Assembly (NCBI GenBank): GCA_964617355.1
Contig: CAZTXP010000201.1
Location: 1-56,128 of the forward strand
Length of the DNA: 56,128 nt
Reading direction: 5' to 3'
DNA from: CAZTDU01 sp964617355
GTDB lineage: Bacteria; Pseudomonadota; Gammaproteobacteria; Burkholderiales; SG8-39
A program made the position numbers and the translations under genes. Position 1 is the stretch's first letter, and every line of letters starts with the position of its first letter. The notes under the pieces are model-generated. The model ran no database searches. It saw nothing but the letters and a program-made list of their open reading frames with translations, and was not told the DNA's origin. Shown piece after piece: positions 42,869 through 51,452 of this stretch.

Positions 42869-45250
42869 TCAGGAAAGCTTTCCCGCCGCCTCGAGCAGCC
42901 GGTACAGGCGCTCGGGCGTGACGGGCAATTCGTGGATCTCGATGCCGAGCGGCGCGAGCGCGTCGGCGACGGCGTTGGCGACCGCGGCGGGCGCGCCGAT
43001 GGTGCCGCCCTCGCCCATGCCGCGGAACCCTCCCAGCGTGGACGGCGACTCCGACTCGACGTGCAGCGCGGCGATCGACGGGATCTCCGGCGCCGCCGGC
43101 ACGCAGTAGTCGACGAGGCTCGCGGTGAGCAGCTGGCCCTCGGCGTCGTAGACGATCTCCTCGAAGAGCGCCGCGGCGATGCCCTGCGCGACGCCGCCGT
43201 GCACCTGGCCGTCGACGATCAGCGGGTTGATCACCCTGCCGCAGTCCTCGGCGACGACGTACTTCTTCACCGCGATGGAACAGGTGCCCGGATCGATCTC
43301 GACCATCGCGAGATGCGTGGAGCTGGTCGTGGTGCCGAAGAACGGATCGTAGGTCTGCGTCTCCGAGAGGTCTTCGCGCACTTCCTTGGGCAGCCGCCCC
43401 ATCTCGGAGTACACCGCCTTCGCGACCTGCCGAATCGTCAGCGTGCGGTCGGTGCCGGCGACGCGCGCGATGCCGTCGTGGACCTCGATGTCCGCCGGCG
43501 CCGCCTCGAGCATGTGCCCGGCGATGCGCTTGATCTTCTCCTTCAGGCCCCGTGAAGCGAGCGTCGCCGCGCCGCCCGCGAGTACGGTACTGCGGCTCGC
43601 GTAGGTGCCGGTGCCGTGCGCGACCGTGGCGCTGTCGCCGTGCAGCACCTTGATCTCCTCGAACCTGGCGCCGAGTTCGTCCGCGATCACCTGCGCGAGC
43701 GTGGTCTCGAGCCCCTGCCCGTGCGAGGCGACGCCAAAGCTCGCGGTCACCGCGCCGGTGGAATCGATGCGAATGGTCGAGGTCTCGGTGCCAGTGTTGA
43801 TCGGCATGCCGGGCGAGGCCGAGATGCGCGAGCCGATGCCCGTCAACTCGGCGTACGACGCGAGGCCGATGCCGACCCAGCGCCCTTCGGCGCGGGCCTT
43901 CGCCTGCTCGGCGCGCAGTTGCTCGTAGTTGCCGACGCGGCACGCGCCCTCCAGCCCCTCGATGAAGCCGGAGCGGTCCCAGACGATGCCGGGTGCGGTC
44001 TTGTACGGGAACTCCTCAGGCTTCACGAGGTTGCGCAGACGGAATTCCTTCGGATCGAGCGAGAGCTTCCTCGCCGCCATGTCGACGAGGCGCTCCATCA
44101 CGAACGTAGACACCGGCCGGCCGACGCCGCGATACGGGCCGGTGGGCACCTTCGCGGTGGCGACGCCGCGCACGCGGCCGCGATACACCGGCACGCGATA
44201 CGGGCCCGGCATGAAGCTGATTACCTGCACGGGTTCCAAGCCCGCGGTCCACGGATAGATCGAGTACGCTCCCACGTCGCCGATCACGTCGCAGCGCAGC
44301 GCGAGAATGCGGCCCTCGGTGTCGAGCGCGAGCTCAGCGTCGATGATCTCGTCAAAGGCCTGGCTCGTGGTGGTGAGGTCTTCCAGCCGGTCGCTGGTCC
44401 ACTTCACCGGGCGGCCGAGCTGCTTCGCGAGCAGGCACACGCAGATCTCCTCGGCATAGAGCGAGGCCTTGCCGCCGAAGCCGCCGCCGACGTCCGGCGC
44501 AACCACGCGGATGCCGTTGCCGTCCACGCCCATGATCTCGGCGAGCGCATCCCGGATGATCCCCGGCACCTGCGTCGACGAATGCAGCGTCAGCATGCGC
44601 TGGCCCACGTCGTACTCCGCGAGATAGCTGCGGTTCTCCATCGCCACCGGGCTCTTCCTGCGCATGCGGAAGCGCCCGCCGACGCGCACCGCCGCGGCCG
44701 CGAAGGTCGCGTCGACCTCACCTCGCTCGAACTGGCGCTGCACGAGGATGTTGGTGCCGCCCGCCTCGTGCAGCAGCGGCGCGTCCGGCGACAGCGCCGC
44801 CTCGGGATCGTTCACGCCGGGCAGCGGATCGAGGTCGAGGCCGACCAGTTCGACCGCGTCTTCCGCGACGTAGCGATTCTCGGCCACCACCGCGACCACC
44901 GCCTCGCCGACGTAGCGCACCTTGTCCTTCGCCAGCGGCCAGATCGGCGTCGGCGTATAGCCCTTCATCTTCGAGGTGGCGAGGCCGGGCTTCGCGATCC
45001 CCTTCAGGTCCTCGAGCCGGAACACGCCGATCACGCCCTCGACGCCCTTCGCCTCGGCCAGTTCCACGCCCGCGATGCGCGCGTGCGGCTGGTCGCTGCG
45101 GCGGAACGCGACGTGCAGCAGGCCCTGCGGCTGCTTGTCGTCGACGTAGCTGCCCTTGCCGGCGAGCAGGCGCGGGTCTTCCAGCCGCTGGACGCGCGCG
45201 CCGACCTGCTTGGGGCGCTCCACGTTGACCGAACCCTTGGCGTCAGTCAT
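42869..45250 (-). CDS. Xanthine dehydrogenase family molybdopterin-binding large subunit (CoxL form-II-like)
   Basis: A 793-residue molybdenum hydroxylase large subunit. Seen in order: VGARVQRLEDPRLLAGKGSYVDD at the N-terminus, RYVGEAVVAVVAE (about 91-103), the active-site region TGPYRGVGRPVSTFVMERLVD (about 375-395), HGQGLETTLAQVIADELG, and the catalytic Glu in GMGEGGTIGAPAAVANAV (about 745). PYRGVGR corresponds to the AYRGAGR motif of form-II CoxL-like enzymes; it is not the AYXCSFR of carbon monoxide dehydrogenase. So it probably hydroxylates an aromatic, heterocyclic or carboxylic substrate with water. Its ATG overlaps the MBL hydrolase stop by 8 bp. It works with CoxM (FAD) and CoxS (2Fe-2S). 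Confidence 0.93.
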   Translation of the reverse strand: MTDAKGSVNVERPKQVGARVQRLEDPRLLAGKGSYVDDKQPQGLLHVAFRRSDQPHARIAGVELAEAKGVEGVIGVFRLEDLKGIAKPGLATSKMKGYTPTPIWPLAKDKVRYVGEAVVAVVAENRYVAEDAVELVGLDLDPLPGVNDPEAALSPDAPLLHEAGGTNILVQRQFERGEVDATFAAAAVRVGGRFRMRRKSPVAMENRSYLAEYDVGQRMLTLHSSTQVPGIIRDALAEIMGVDGNGIRVVAPDVGGGFGGKASLYAEEICVCLLAKQLGRPVKWTSDRLEDLTTTSQAFDEIIDAELALDTEGRILALRCDVIGDVGAYSIYPWTAGLEPVQVISFMPGPYRVPVYRGRVRGVATAKVPTGPYRGVGRPVSTFVMERLVDMAARKLSLDPKEFRLRNLVKPEEFPYKTAPGIVWDRSGFIEGLEGACRVGNYEQLRAEQAKARAEGRWVGIGLASYAELTGIGSRISASPGMPINTGTETSTIRIDSTGAVTASFGVASHGQGLETTLAQVIADELGARFEEIKVLHGDSATVAHGTGTYASRSTVLAGGAATLASRGLKEKIKRIAGHMLEAAPADIEVHDGIARVAGTDRTLTIRQVAKAVYSEMGRLPKEVREDLSETQTYDPFFGTTTSSTHLAMVEIDPGTCSIAVKKYVVAEDCGRVINPLIVDGQVHGGVAQGIAAALFEEIVYDAEGQLLTASLVDYCVPAAPEIPSIAALHVESESPSTLGGFRGMGEGGTIGAPAAVANAVADALAPLGIEIHELPVTPERLYRLLEAAGKLS

Positions 45251-46004
45251 AGCTCTGCGCCCCCTTCTTCAGGGATTCCCACTGCTCGAGGTCGTGGCCG
45301 AAGATCACCGTCGCGCCGCCCGACTCGATGCGCTGGATTTCCTTCAGTGACGCTAGCGCCATGTCCTGGTTCCAGGTCTGCTTCGGGTTCTGCTCGCGCT
45401 CGAAGTTGGCGCGCAGTGCGACAGCGTCCGATGCCAGCAGGTATCTCCCGCTGCGCTCGAGCGAGACGAGCGCGCCCGACATGCCCTGCGTATGCCCGGG
45501 CAGCGGCAGCGCGACGATCTTGCCGTCGCCGAACAGGTCCTTCTGGCCGTCGAAGGTGTCGAAGCGGTTCGGGTGCTTCCAGTCGGCGTCAACGAAACCA
45601 GCCTTCACTGCGTCCGGCGCGCTCGCGGCCTCGAGTTCCCTGGCGTGGCAGACGATGGTCGCGCGCTTGAAGAACGCGTTGCAGCCGCAGTGGTCGGTGT
45701 GGAAGTGCGAGTTCACGACGACGTCGATGTCGTCGGTGCCGACGCCGATCGCGGCCAGCCCGCTGATCAGGTTCTCGTCGGCCGGCGACACCAGCGTCAT
45801 CATCTTCGCCATGCCGCCCCAGCGCCCTTCCGGGTCGGTGGCGGTGTCGGGGTGGCAGCCGGTGTCGAAGAGCACGTTCCCTTGCGGGTGGCGCAGCAGG
45901 AAACACGCCACCGGCAGGTCGATGGTCTCGTCCTTGCCCGCCTCGGGGATGTACACGCGGCGCTTCATGCGCAGCCGGCCGCCGGAGAGCACGTGCATCT
46001 TCAT
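45243..46004 (-). CDS. AHL-lactonase-like metallo-beta-lactamase-fold hydrolase
   Basis: A 253-residue MBL-fold protein most like N-acyl-homoserine lactonases (AiiA/AhlD type): VLFDTGCHPD (about 45-54), NSHFHTDHCGCNAFF (HxHxDH, about 98-112), LPLPGHTQGMSGALV (about 166-180), DAVALRANFE and FGHDLEQWE. Usually a signal-degrading lactonase, but here it is inserted between coxS and coxL with ATGA and 8-bp overlaps, so a catabolic lactone is a more likely substrate than a quorum signal. Two metal ions would be bound. It is cytosolic, with no signal peptide. Confidence 0.9.
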   Translation of the reverse strand: MKMHVLSGGRLRMKRRVYIPEAGKDETIDLPVACFLLRHPQGNVLFDTGCHPDTATDPEGRWGGMAKMMTLVSPADENLISGLAAIGVGTDDIDVVVNSHFHTDHCGCNAFFKRATIVCHARELEAASAPDAVKAGFVDADWKHPNRFDTFDGQKDLFGDGKIVALPLPGHTQGMSGALVSLERSGRYLLASDAVALRANFEREQNPKQTWNQDMALASLKEIQRIESGGATVIFGHDLEQWESLKKGAQSYD

Positions 46005-46486
46005 TTCGCACCCCCCGATCGCGCATCGGCCACTTCCTTCAGCGCCTTCACGATGTGCTCGTAGCCGGTGCAGCGGCAGAAGTTGCCCGAGAGCCCTTCG
46101 CGCACCTCCTCCTCGGTCTTCAGCGGGTACTTCTTAAGGAGGTCGGTGGAGGTCATCAGCATGCCCGGCGTGCAGAAGCCGCACTGCAGCGCGTGGTGCT
46201 TGCGGAAGGCTTCCTGCAGAGGGCCGAGCTGGTCGACCTCGCCCAGCGCTTCCACGGTGGTGATTTCGCAGCCATCGGCCTGCGCGGCGAGCATCAGGCA
46301 GGCGCGCGCGCTGTCGCCGTCGACGAGGATGGTGCATGCGCCGCAGACGCCGTGCTCGCAGCCGACGTGCGTTCCGGTGAGGCCGAGCGTGCTGCGCAGG
46401 AAGTCCGATAGCAGCAGCCTCGCCTCCACGGTGCGGCGGTACGCCACGCCGTTCACCTTGACGCGGATCTCGATGGTCTCGTTCAT
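46001..46486 (-). CDS. CoxS-like small (2Fe-2S) subunit of molybdenum hydroxylase
   Basis: A 161-residue iron-sulfur subunit with two [2Fe-2S] clusters. Plant-type ferredoxin binding site GCEHGVCGACTILVDG (about 41-56) plus C in RACLMLA, and the second cluster in LQCGFCTPGMLM (about 98-109) and GNFCRCTGYEHI (about 133-144). It passes electrons between the molybdenum cofactor and FAD. ATG at 46486 has GAGGAG upstream. The start overlaps the CoxM stop by 1 bp and the end overlaps the MBL start by 4 bp, so the set is read as one unit. Confidence 0.95.
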   Translation of the reverse strand: MNETIEIRVKVNGVAYRRTVEARLLLSDFLRSTLGLTGTHVGCEHGVCGACTILVDGDSARACLMLAAQADGCEITTVEALGEVDQLGPLQEAFRKHHALQCGFCTPGMLMTSTDLLKKYPLKTEEEVREGLSGNFCRCTGYEHIVKALKEVADARSGGAK

Positions 46487-47355
46487 CACGACTCCTCCCC
46501 CGCGCGCGCCCATGCCTCGCGACAGGTGCGGCGGAGCAACGTTCCGAGGATGCGGTGGCGCAGTTCGGGCGAGGCCTGCAGGTCGCTGTTCGGCTCGACC
46601 GAACGGCGCAGCGCTTCGGCGGCCGCATCCAGCGCGCGCTCATCGCACGCGCTGCCCTCCAGCGCCTTTTCGGCGCCCGGCACGCGCATCGGCCCGTTCG
46701 CGCCGCCCGCGACCGCGATGCGCACGTTCGACGCCTTGCCGCCGACCTTCTCCATCAGCACGCCGACCGCGGCGAGCGCGAAATCGCCCGAGCGGCGCGC
46801 GATTTCCTCGAAGGCCCAGCCGGTGCCGGCCGCGAGCGCGGGGTATTCCACGGAGACGAGCATCTCGTCCGCCGCGAGGTTGGTGCTCAGCGCGCCGGCG
46901 ATGTGATCGGCGGCCTTCGTGGTGCGCGTCGCGGTCGTCGAGCGGATAGTCAGCGTCGCGTCGAGCAGCACCGTCATCAGCAGGTGCTCCGCCGAAGGGT
47001 CGGCGTGCGACAGGCTGCCGCCGATGGTGCCGCGGTTGCGGATCGCGAGGTGGCCGATGTGCGTCACGGCGTGCTGCAGCACCGGCAGCCGGCGCTTCAC
47101 CACGTCGGACATCTCCACCTCGTGGTGGCGCACCAGCGCGCCGATGCGCACGCCGCCGCCGGGCAGTTCCTCGATCGCGTCCAACCCCGGAATGCGGCTC
47201 ACGTCGACGAGCACCGAGGGCCTCAGCAGCCGGAAGTTCAGCATCGGCATCAGGCTCTGCCCGCCCGCGATCAGCTTGGCGTCGGGCGTGGCCAGCATCG
47301 CGAGCGCGTCCTCGACGCTCGCGGCGCGGTGGTAGGCGAATCGGGGCGGCTTCAT
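46486..47355 (-). CDS. CoxM-like FAD-binding medium subunit of molybdenum hydroxylase
   Basis: A 289-residue FAD subunit: LIAGGQSLMPMLNFRLLRP (about 28-46; the AGGQSL loop) and IRNRGTIGGSLSHADPSAEH (about 104-123; TIGGS-HADP), both FAD-binding signatures of CutM/XDHB subunits. The C-terminal dehydrogenase domain (about 180-285) is also present. It overlaps the HpaB-like stop by 4 bp (ATGA). With CoxS and CoxL it makes a complete three-subunit enzyme; the order M-S-(MBL)-L differs from the common M-S-L only by the inserted hydrolase gene. Confidence 0.94.
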   Translation of the reverse strand: MKPPRFAYHRAASVEDALAMLATPDAKLIAGGQSLMPMLNFRLLRPSVLVDVSRIPGLDAIEELPGGGVRIGALVRHHEVEMSDVVKRRLPVLQHAVTHIGHLAIRNRGTIGGSLSHADPSAEHLLMTVLLDATLTIRSTTATRTTKAADHIAGALSTNLAADEMLVSVEYPALAAGTGWAFEEIARRSGDFALAAVGVLMEKVGGKASNVRIAVAGGANGPMRVPGAEKALEGSACDERALDAAAEALRRSVEPNSDLQASPELRHRILGTLLRRTCREAWARAGEES

Positions 47356-48893
47356 TGCTTCACGGTCACCGTCTCGAACACGCGCGACAGGTACTGCGTC
47401 AGGTCGCCCTCGATCTCGGCGCGCTTTCCGGGTTCCACGCCCGCGAGGGTCTTCGCGAGCTGCTTCTTGAACTCCAGCTGCGCGGCGCGCTGGATCTGGA
47501 TGCGCTGCGCCTGCGGCGAGCCGGCGCCGTGCATCGACTCCGTGAGGTAGCCCACCGCATTGCGGCCGAGCGTCATGTTCTCGATCAGCCGCAGGATGCG
47601 CATGCGCGCCTCGGTGGACACTTCCTTGCGGCCCTTGAGGTACTTGCGGATGATCGGCCCGACCTCGGCGTGCGCGAGGTCCTTCTCGGAGGGCAGCGTC
47701 ACCATCAGGCCGCCGGCGAGGTCCTGCGCGAGGCGACCGATTTCGTAGGGCAGCTTCGTCACGTGGTGCTTGCAGACGTTGGCGAGCATGTCGTCGGGCA
47801 GCCAGACGCCGGATTTCATCCGCGAGGCCTGGTGGCTTGCCGCGATGCCGGTGCCGTAGATGGTCTCGTTCAGGTGCGTCATCTCGACCAGCTTGTCCTT
47901 CACGTGCGAGACCTTCTCGACGCCGTTGTAGTCGGCGATGGTCGCGGCGGCGCCGATCAGCACGTCGCCGACGCCGGTCTTGCAGACATAGCTGCGGCGG
48001 TGGTAGCAGGTGAAGCGCTCGACCATGGTCGCGGCCCACTCGACCTCGCCGTCCATGAACACGCGCTCCCAAGGGATGAAGACGTCGTCGAACACGACCA
48101 TCGCCTCCTGCCCTGCGAAGCCTGCATTGCCCGCGTCGATCTCGCCGTCGCTACTCCTCGTGTCGCACGACTGGCGGCCATAGACATAGGTAATGCCGGG
48201 CGCGTCCACCGGCAGCGCGCCGACCACCGCGTAGTCCTTGTCCGCCGCGCCGAGGCGCATCGTCGGCATCACCACCAGCCAGTGCGAGTTCACGCAGCCG
48301 GTCTGGTGCGCCTTCGCGCCGGTGATGTGGATGCCCTCCTTGGTGCGCTTCGTGACGTGCACGAAGAGGTCAGGGTCATCCTGCTCGGCGGGCGACTTGC
48401 CGCGGTCGCCCTTCACGTCGGTCATCGCGCCGCCGATGACGAGGTTGCCGGCCTGCATCTCGGAAAGGAACGCCAGGAACCGCTGGTGGTACTGCGTGCC
48501 GCCCTTCGCGTCCATCTCGAAAGTCACCGAGTGCAGCATGTTGATCGCGTCCATGCCGACGCAGCGCTGGAAGCACGTCCCGGTCAGCTGGCCGAGGCGC
48601 CGTTGCATCTTGTTCTGCATCACGAGGTCTTCGCGCGACTCGGCGATGTGCAGGAAGCGATTCACGGGCTTGCCGGTATACGGCGACGTGGCCGAGGCGA
48701 GCGCGGGATCGCGTGCGGCGAGGTCGTAGGTCTCGGCCACCGCGTTGATGGAGGGCCGGATCATCGGGTGGTCGACCGGCTCGGCGACCAGCTCGCCGAA
48801 GAGGAACACGCGGAGCTTGCGGTCGCGAAGGCTCTCGACGTACTCGGCGCCGGTGCGGATCGGCCGGGCGGCCGCGGGATGGGGGGCGTTCAT
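47352..48893 (-). CDS. HpaB-family protein resembling 4-hydroxybutyryl-CoA dehydratase/vinylacetyl-CoA isomerase
   Basis: A 513-residue acyl-CoA dehydrogenase-fold flavoprotein of the HpaB superfamily. TGTCFQRCVGMDAINML has Cys107 and Cys111 (CxxxC), and HRRSYVCK has His298, Tyr302, Cys304 and Lys305; compare Cys99, Cys103, His292, Tyr296, Cys299 and Lys300 of clostridial AbfD, which hold the [4Fe-4S] cluster and act in radical dehydration. Cys304 is one residue nearer to His298 than in AbfD. The C-terminal MHGAGSPQAQRIQIQR also fits that branch. No HpaC-type flavin reductase is nearby, unlike in 4-hydroxyphenylacetate hydroxylases. ATG 48893 has GGAGGA upstream. It overlaps the LivM stop by 4 bp and the CoxM start by 4 bp. 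Confidence 0.87.
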   Translation of the reverse strand: MNAPHPAAARPIRTGAEYVESLRDRKLRVFLFGELVAEPVDHPMIRPSINAVAETYDLAARDPALASATSPYTGKPVNRFLHIAESREDLVMQNKMQRRLGQLTGTCFQRCVGMDAINMLHSVTFEMDAKGGTQYHQRFLAFLSEMQAGNLVIGGAMTDVKGDRGKSPAEQDDPDLFVHVTKRTKEGIHITGAKAHQTGCVNSHWLVVMPTMRLGAADKDYAVVGALPVDAPGITYVYGRQSCDTRSSDGEIDAGNAGFAGQEAMVVFDDVFIPWERVFMDGEVEWAATMVERFTCYHRRSYVCKTGVGDVLIGAAATIADYNGVEKVSHVKDKLVEMTHLNETIYGTGIAASHQASRMKSGVWLPDDMLANVCKHHVTKLPYEIGRLAQDLAGGLMVTLPSEKDLAHAEVGPIIRKYLKGRKEVSTEARMRILRLIENMTLGRNAVGYLTESMHGAGSPQAQRIQIQRAAQLEFKKQLAKTLAGVEPGKRAEIEGDLTQYLSRVFETVTVKQ

Positions 48894-49849
48894 GTGCGTT
48901 CCTCCAGGGGAAGGTCGGGCGGCGCCTCGCGCGTGCGGAACAGGCCACCCAGTTCGCCTACGATACCGCGGCGGAAGAGCAGCACGCAGGCCATGAAGAG
49001 CCCGCCCATGATCACGGTGACCCACGAGCCGACCTTGTCGGCCAGCACGCTCTCGAGCCCGACGACGACCGCGGCGCCGACGGCCGGGCCGGCCAGCGTG
49101 CCGACGCCGCCGATCAGCGCCATCAGCACCACCTCGCCGGACATGTGCCAGTGCACGTCGACCAGCGTGGCGAAACCCAGCGACAGCGCCTTGGTCGCGC
49201 CGGCGAGGCCGGCGATCGCCGCCGACAGCACCATCGCCAGCAGCTTGAAGCGCTCGACGTCGTAGCCCAGCGACCGCATGCGCGCCTCGTTCTCGCGGAT
49301 GCCCTTCAGCACCTGCCCGAACGGCGAGTGCACCGCGCGGTGGATGAGGAAGAACGCGCCGGCGAAGATCGCCAGCACGAGGTAGTACATCGCGAGGTCG
49401 CCCTTCAGCGGGACGAGGCCAAGGAGGTTGCCGCGCGGGATGCCGTGCAGGCCGTCCTCGGCGCCAGTGAACTTCGCCTGCACGCAGAAGAAGTACAGCA
49501 TCTGCGCGAGCGCCAGCGTGACCATCGCGAAGTAGATGCCACGGCGCCGGATCGCGAGGCTGCCGAACACCCAGCCGAGGAACGCGGCCCACAGCGTGGC
49601 CACCGCGAGGCCGAGTTCCGGCGTCAGGCCCCAGTTCTTCAGCACGTATCCGGCGACGTAAGCCGAGGTACCGAAGAAGGCAGCGTGGCCGAGCGACAGC
49701 AGGCCGGCAAAGCCGAGCGTGAGGTTGAACGCGCAGGCGAAGAGCGCGAAGCACAGCAGCTTCATCAGGAAGATCGGGTACGCACCCGCGAGCGGCGCCA
49801 AGGCCAGCGCGAGCGCGGCGACGAGGTAGGCGATGCCGTGGCGCCCCAT
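48890..49849 (-). CDS. livM: Branched-chain-amino-acid-type ABC transporter permease LivM
   Basis: A 319-residue inner-membrane permease with about nine helices (AYLVAALALALAPLAGAYPIFLMKLL at the start). The conserved coupling region GIRENEARMRSLGYDVERFKLLAM (about 210-233) and GGVGTLAGPAVGAAVVVGLE (about 255-275) identify LivM. The gene is 2 bp after LivH and its stop overlaps the HpaB-like start. The Liv-type name covers many importers of aromatic or aliphatic acids; here catabolic genes follow at once, so the substrate is likely an acid, not an amino acid. Start ATG at 49849. Confidence 0.92.
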   Translation of the reverse strand: MGRHGIAYLVAALALALAPLAGAYPIFLMKLLCFALFACAFNLTLGFAGLLSLGHAAFFGTSAYVAGYVLKNWGLTPELGLAVATLWAAFLGWVFGSLAIRRRGIYFAMVTLALAQMLYFFCVQAKFTGAEDGLHGIPRGNLLGLVPLKGDLAMYYLVLAIFAGAFFLIHRAVHSPFGQVLKGIRENEARMRSLGYDVERFKLLAMVLSAAIAGLAGATKALSLGFATLVDVHWHMSGEVVLMALIGGVGTLAGPAVGAAVVVGLESVLADKVGSWVTVIMGGLFMACVLLFRRGIVGELGGLFRTREAPPDLPLEERT

Positions 49850-49851
49850 CG

Positions 49852-50739
49852 CTACTGCTCCCGCCCGAAGAGGCCCGCCGGCCGGAACATCAGCACCAGC
49901 GCCATGACCACGAACACCACGGTGGACGAGGCCTCGGGCCAGAACACCTTGGTGAGGCCTTCCAGCACGCCCAGCGCGATGCCCGAGACGATCGCGCCCG
50001 CGATCGAGCCGAGGCCGCCGATCACCACCACCGCGAACACCACGATGATCACGTTCGAGCCCATCAGCGGCGTGATCTGGATCACCGGCGCGGCGAGCAC
50101 GCCCGCGAGGCCGGCAAGCCCCACGCCGAAGGCGTAGGTGAGCGTCAGCATCACCGGCACGTTGATGCCGAAGGCCTGCACCACCTTCGGGTTCTCGGTT
50201 GCGGCACGCAGGTACGCGCCGAGGCGCGTGCGCTCGATCGCGAACCAGGTCGCGAAGCAGACCACCAGCGAGGCGACGACGACGAATCCGCGGTAGTCCG
50301 GCAGGATCATGAAACCGAGGTCGCTTGCTCCGGAGAGGATGTCCGGCGCCGGATAAGGCTGCCCGCCCGAGCCGAACTGGTCGCGGTAGATGCCCTCGAC
50401 CACCCACGCGAAACCGATGGTGAGGAGCAGGCCGTACAGGTGGTCGAGGTGGTAGATCCAGCGCAGGAAGAGTTTCTCCACCAGCACGCCGACCACCGCG
50501 GTGCCGAGCGGCGCGAGCACGAGGCTCCACCAGAAGCCGACGCCCGCCCACTGCGCGAGCATCCACGCGCCGTAGGCGCCCATCATGTAGAGCGTGCCGT
50601 GCGCGAAGTTGATGACGTTCAGCAGGCCGAAGATCACCGCGAGGCCGAGCGACAGCATGGCGTAGAACGAGCCATTCACCAGCCCGAGCAGCATCTGGCC
50701 GAGGAGCACCTGCACCGGGACGCCGAGGATCGTGTCCAT
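49852..50739 (-). CDS. livH: Branched-chain-amino-acid-type ABC transporter permease LivH
   Basis: A 295-residue permease with about eight helices. LGQMLLGLVNGSFYAMLSLGLAVIFGLLNVINFAHGTLYMMGAY (about 13-56) is the canonical LivH opening, and RTRLGAYLRAATENPKVVQAFGINV (about 168-192) is the coupling helix that contacts the ATPases; GGLGSIAGAIVSGIALGVLE closes it. It is 1 bp after LivF and 2 bp before LivM, so all are read from the livK promoter. Confidence 0.94.
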   Translation of the reverse strand: MDTILGVPVQVLLGQMLLGLVNGSFYAMLSLGLAVIFGLLNVINFAHGTLYMMGAYGAWMLAQWAGVGFWWSLVLAPLGTAVVGVLVEKLFLRWIYHLDHLYGLLLTIGFAWVVEGIYRDQFGSGGQPYPAPDILSGASDLGFMILPDYRGFVVVASLVVCFATWFAIERTRLGAYLRAATENPKVVQAFGINVPVMLTLTYAFGVGLAGLAGVLAAPVIQITPLMGSNVIIVVFAVVVIGGLGSIAGAIVSGIALGVLEGLTKVFWPEASSTVVFVVMALVLMFRPAGLFGREQ

Positions 50740-50740
50740 C

Positions 50741-51451
50741 TCAGACCGCCAGCAGCCGGTGGACCTGCTCGGCCTTCTCGCCCTCGAGATCCTCGCGCGA
50801 GAGGCTGTCGGCGACGCGGCCGTTCTCCATCACGTAGGCGCGGTCGGCGACGCCGGTGGCGAACTCGAAGTTCTGCTCGACCAGCAGCACCGTGTAGCCG
50901 CGCGCCTTCAGCGCGAGTACGCATTGCTCCAGCGCATCGACGATCACCGGCGCGAGGCCTTCCGAGATTTCGTCGAGCAGCAAGAGCTGCGCGCCGGTGC
51001 GCAGGATGCGCGCGATCGCGAGCATCTGCTGCTCGCCGCCCGACAGCCGCGTGCCCTGGCTGCGACGGCGATCGCGCAGGTTCGGGAACATCGCGTAGAC
51101 ATCCTCGACGCTGAAGCCGCCGCTCCTCAGCACCGGCGGCAGCATCAGGTTCTCCTCGCAGGACAGCGCCGAGAAGATCGCGCGCTCCTCGGGGCAGTAG
51201 CCGATGCCGAGGCCGGCGATGCGGTGCGTCGGCATCGCGATGGTCTCGCGGCCGTTCACCATGATGCTGCCCTGGCGACGCCCCACCAGCCCCATGATCG
51301 AGCGCAGCAACGTCGTGCGCCCGGCGCCGTTGCGCCCGAGCAGCGCGACCACCTCGCCGCGGTTCACCACGAGGTCTGCGCCATGCAGCACGTGCGACTC
51401 GCCGTAGAAGGCGTGCAGGTCGGTGACGCGCAGGTATTCGGTCGCGGCCAT
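50741..51451 (-). CDS. livF: ABC transporter ATP-binding protein LivF
   Basis: A 236-residue ATPase. LLGRNGAGRTTLLRSIMGL (about 37-55) is the Walker A; position 45 is Arg (codon CGC, verified) where nearly all ABC proteins have Lys. Signature RLSGGEQQMLAIARIL (about 133-148), Walker B LLLLDEISEGLAP (about 155-167), VLLVEQNFEFA (H-loop position Gln-Asn: LivF normally has EQN). The Arg variant occurs in some LivF proteins as I recall, so it may not kill activity. It pairs with LivG; the start is 1 bp after the LivG stop. Confidence 0.93.
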   Translation of the reverse strand: MAATEYLRVTDLHAFYGESHVLHGADLVVNRGEVVALLGRNGAGRTTLLRSIMGLVGRRQGSIMVNGRETIAMPTHRIAGLGIGYCPEERAIFSALSCEENLMLPPVLRSGGFSVEDVYAMFPNLRDRRRSQGTRLSGGEQQMLAIARILRTGAQLLLLDEISEGLAPVIVDALEQCVLALKARGYTVLLVEQNFEFATGVADRAYVMENGRVADSLSREDLEGEKAEQVHRLLAV

Positions 51452-51452
51452 G

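Noticed and set aside
42869..47355. Carbon monoxide dehydrogenase
   Set aside because: CoxL lacks the AYXCSFR active-site loop; it has PYRGVGR like form-II or other XDH-family hydroxylases.
47352..48893. 4-hydroxyphenylacetate 3-monooxygenase (HpaB)
   Set aside because: No HpaC reductase gene is present, and a Cys/His set typical of 4-hydroxybutyryl-CoA dehydratase is visible.
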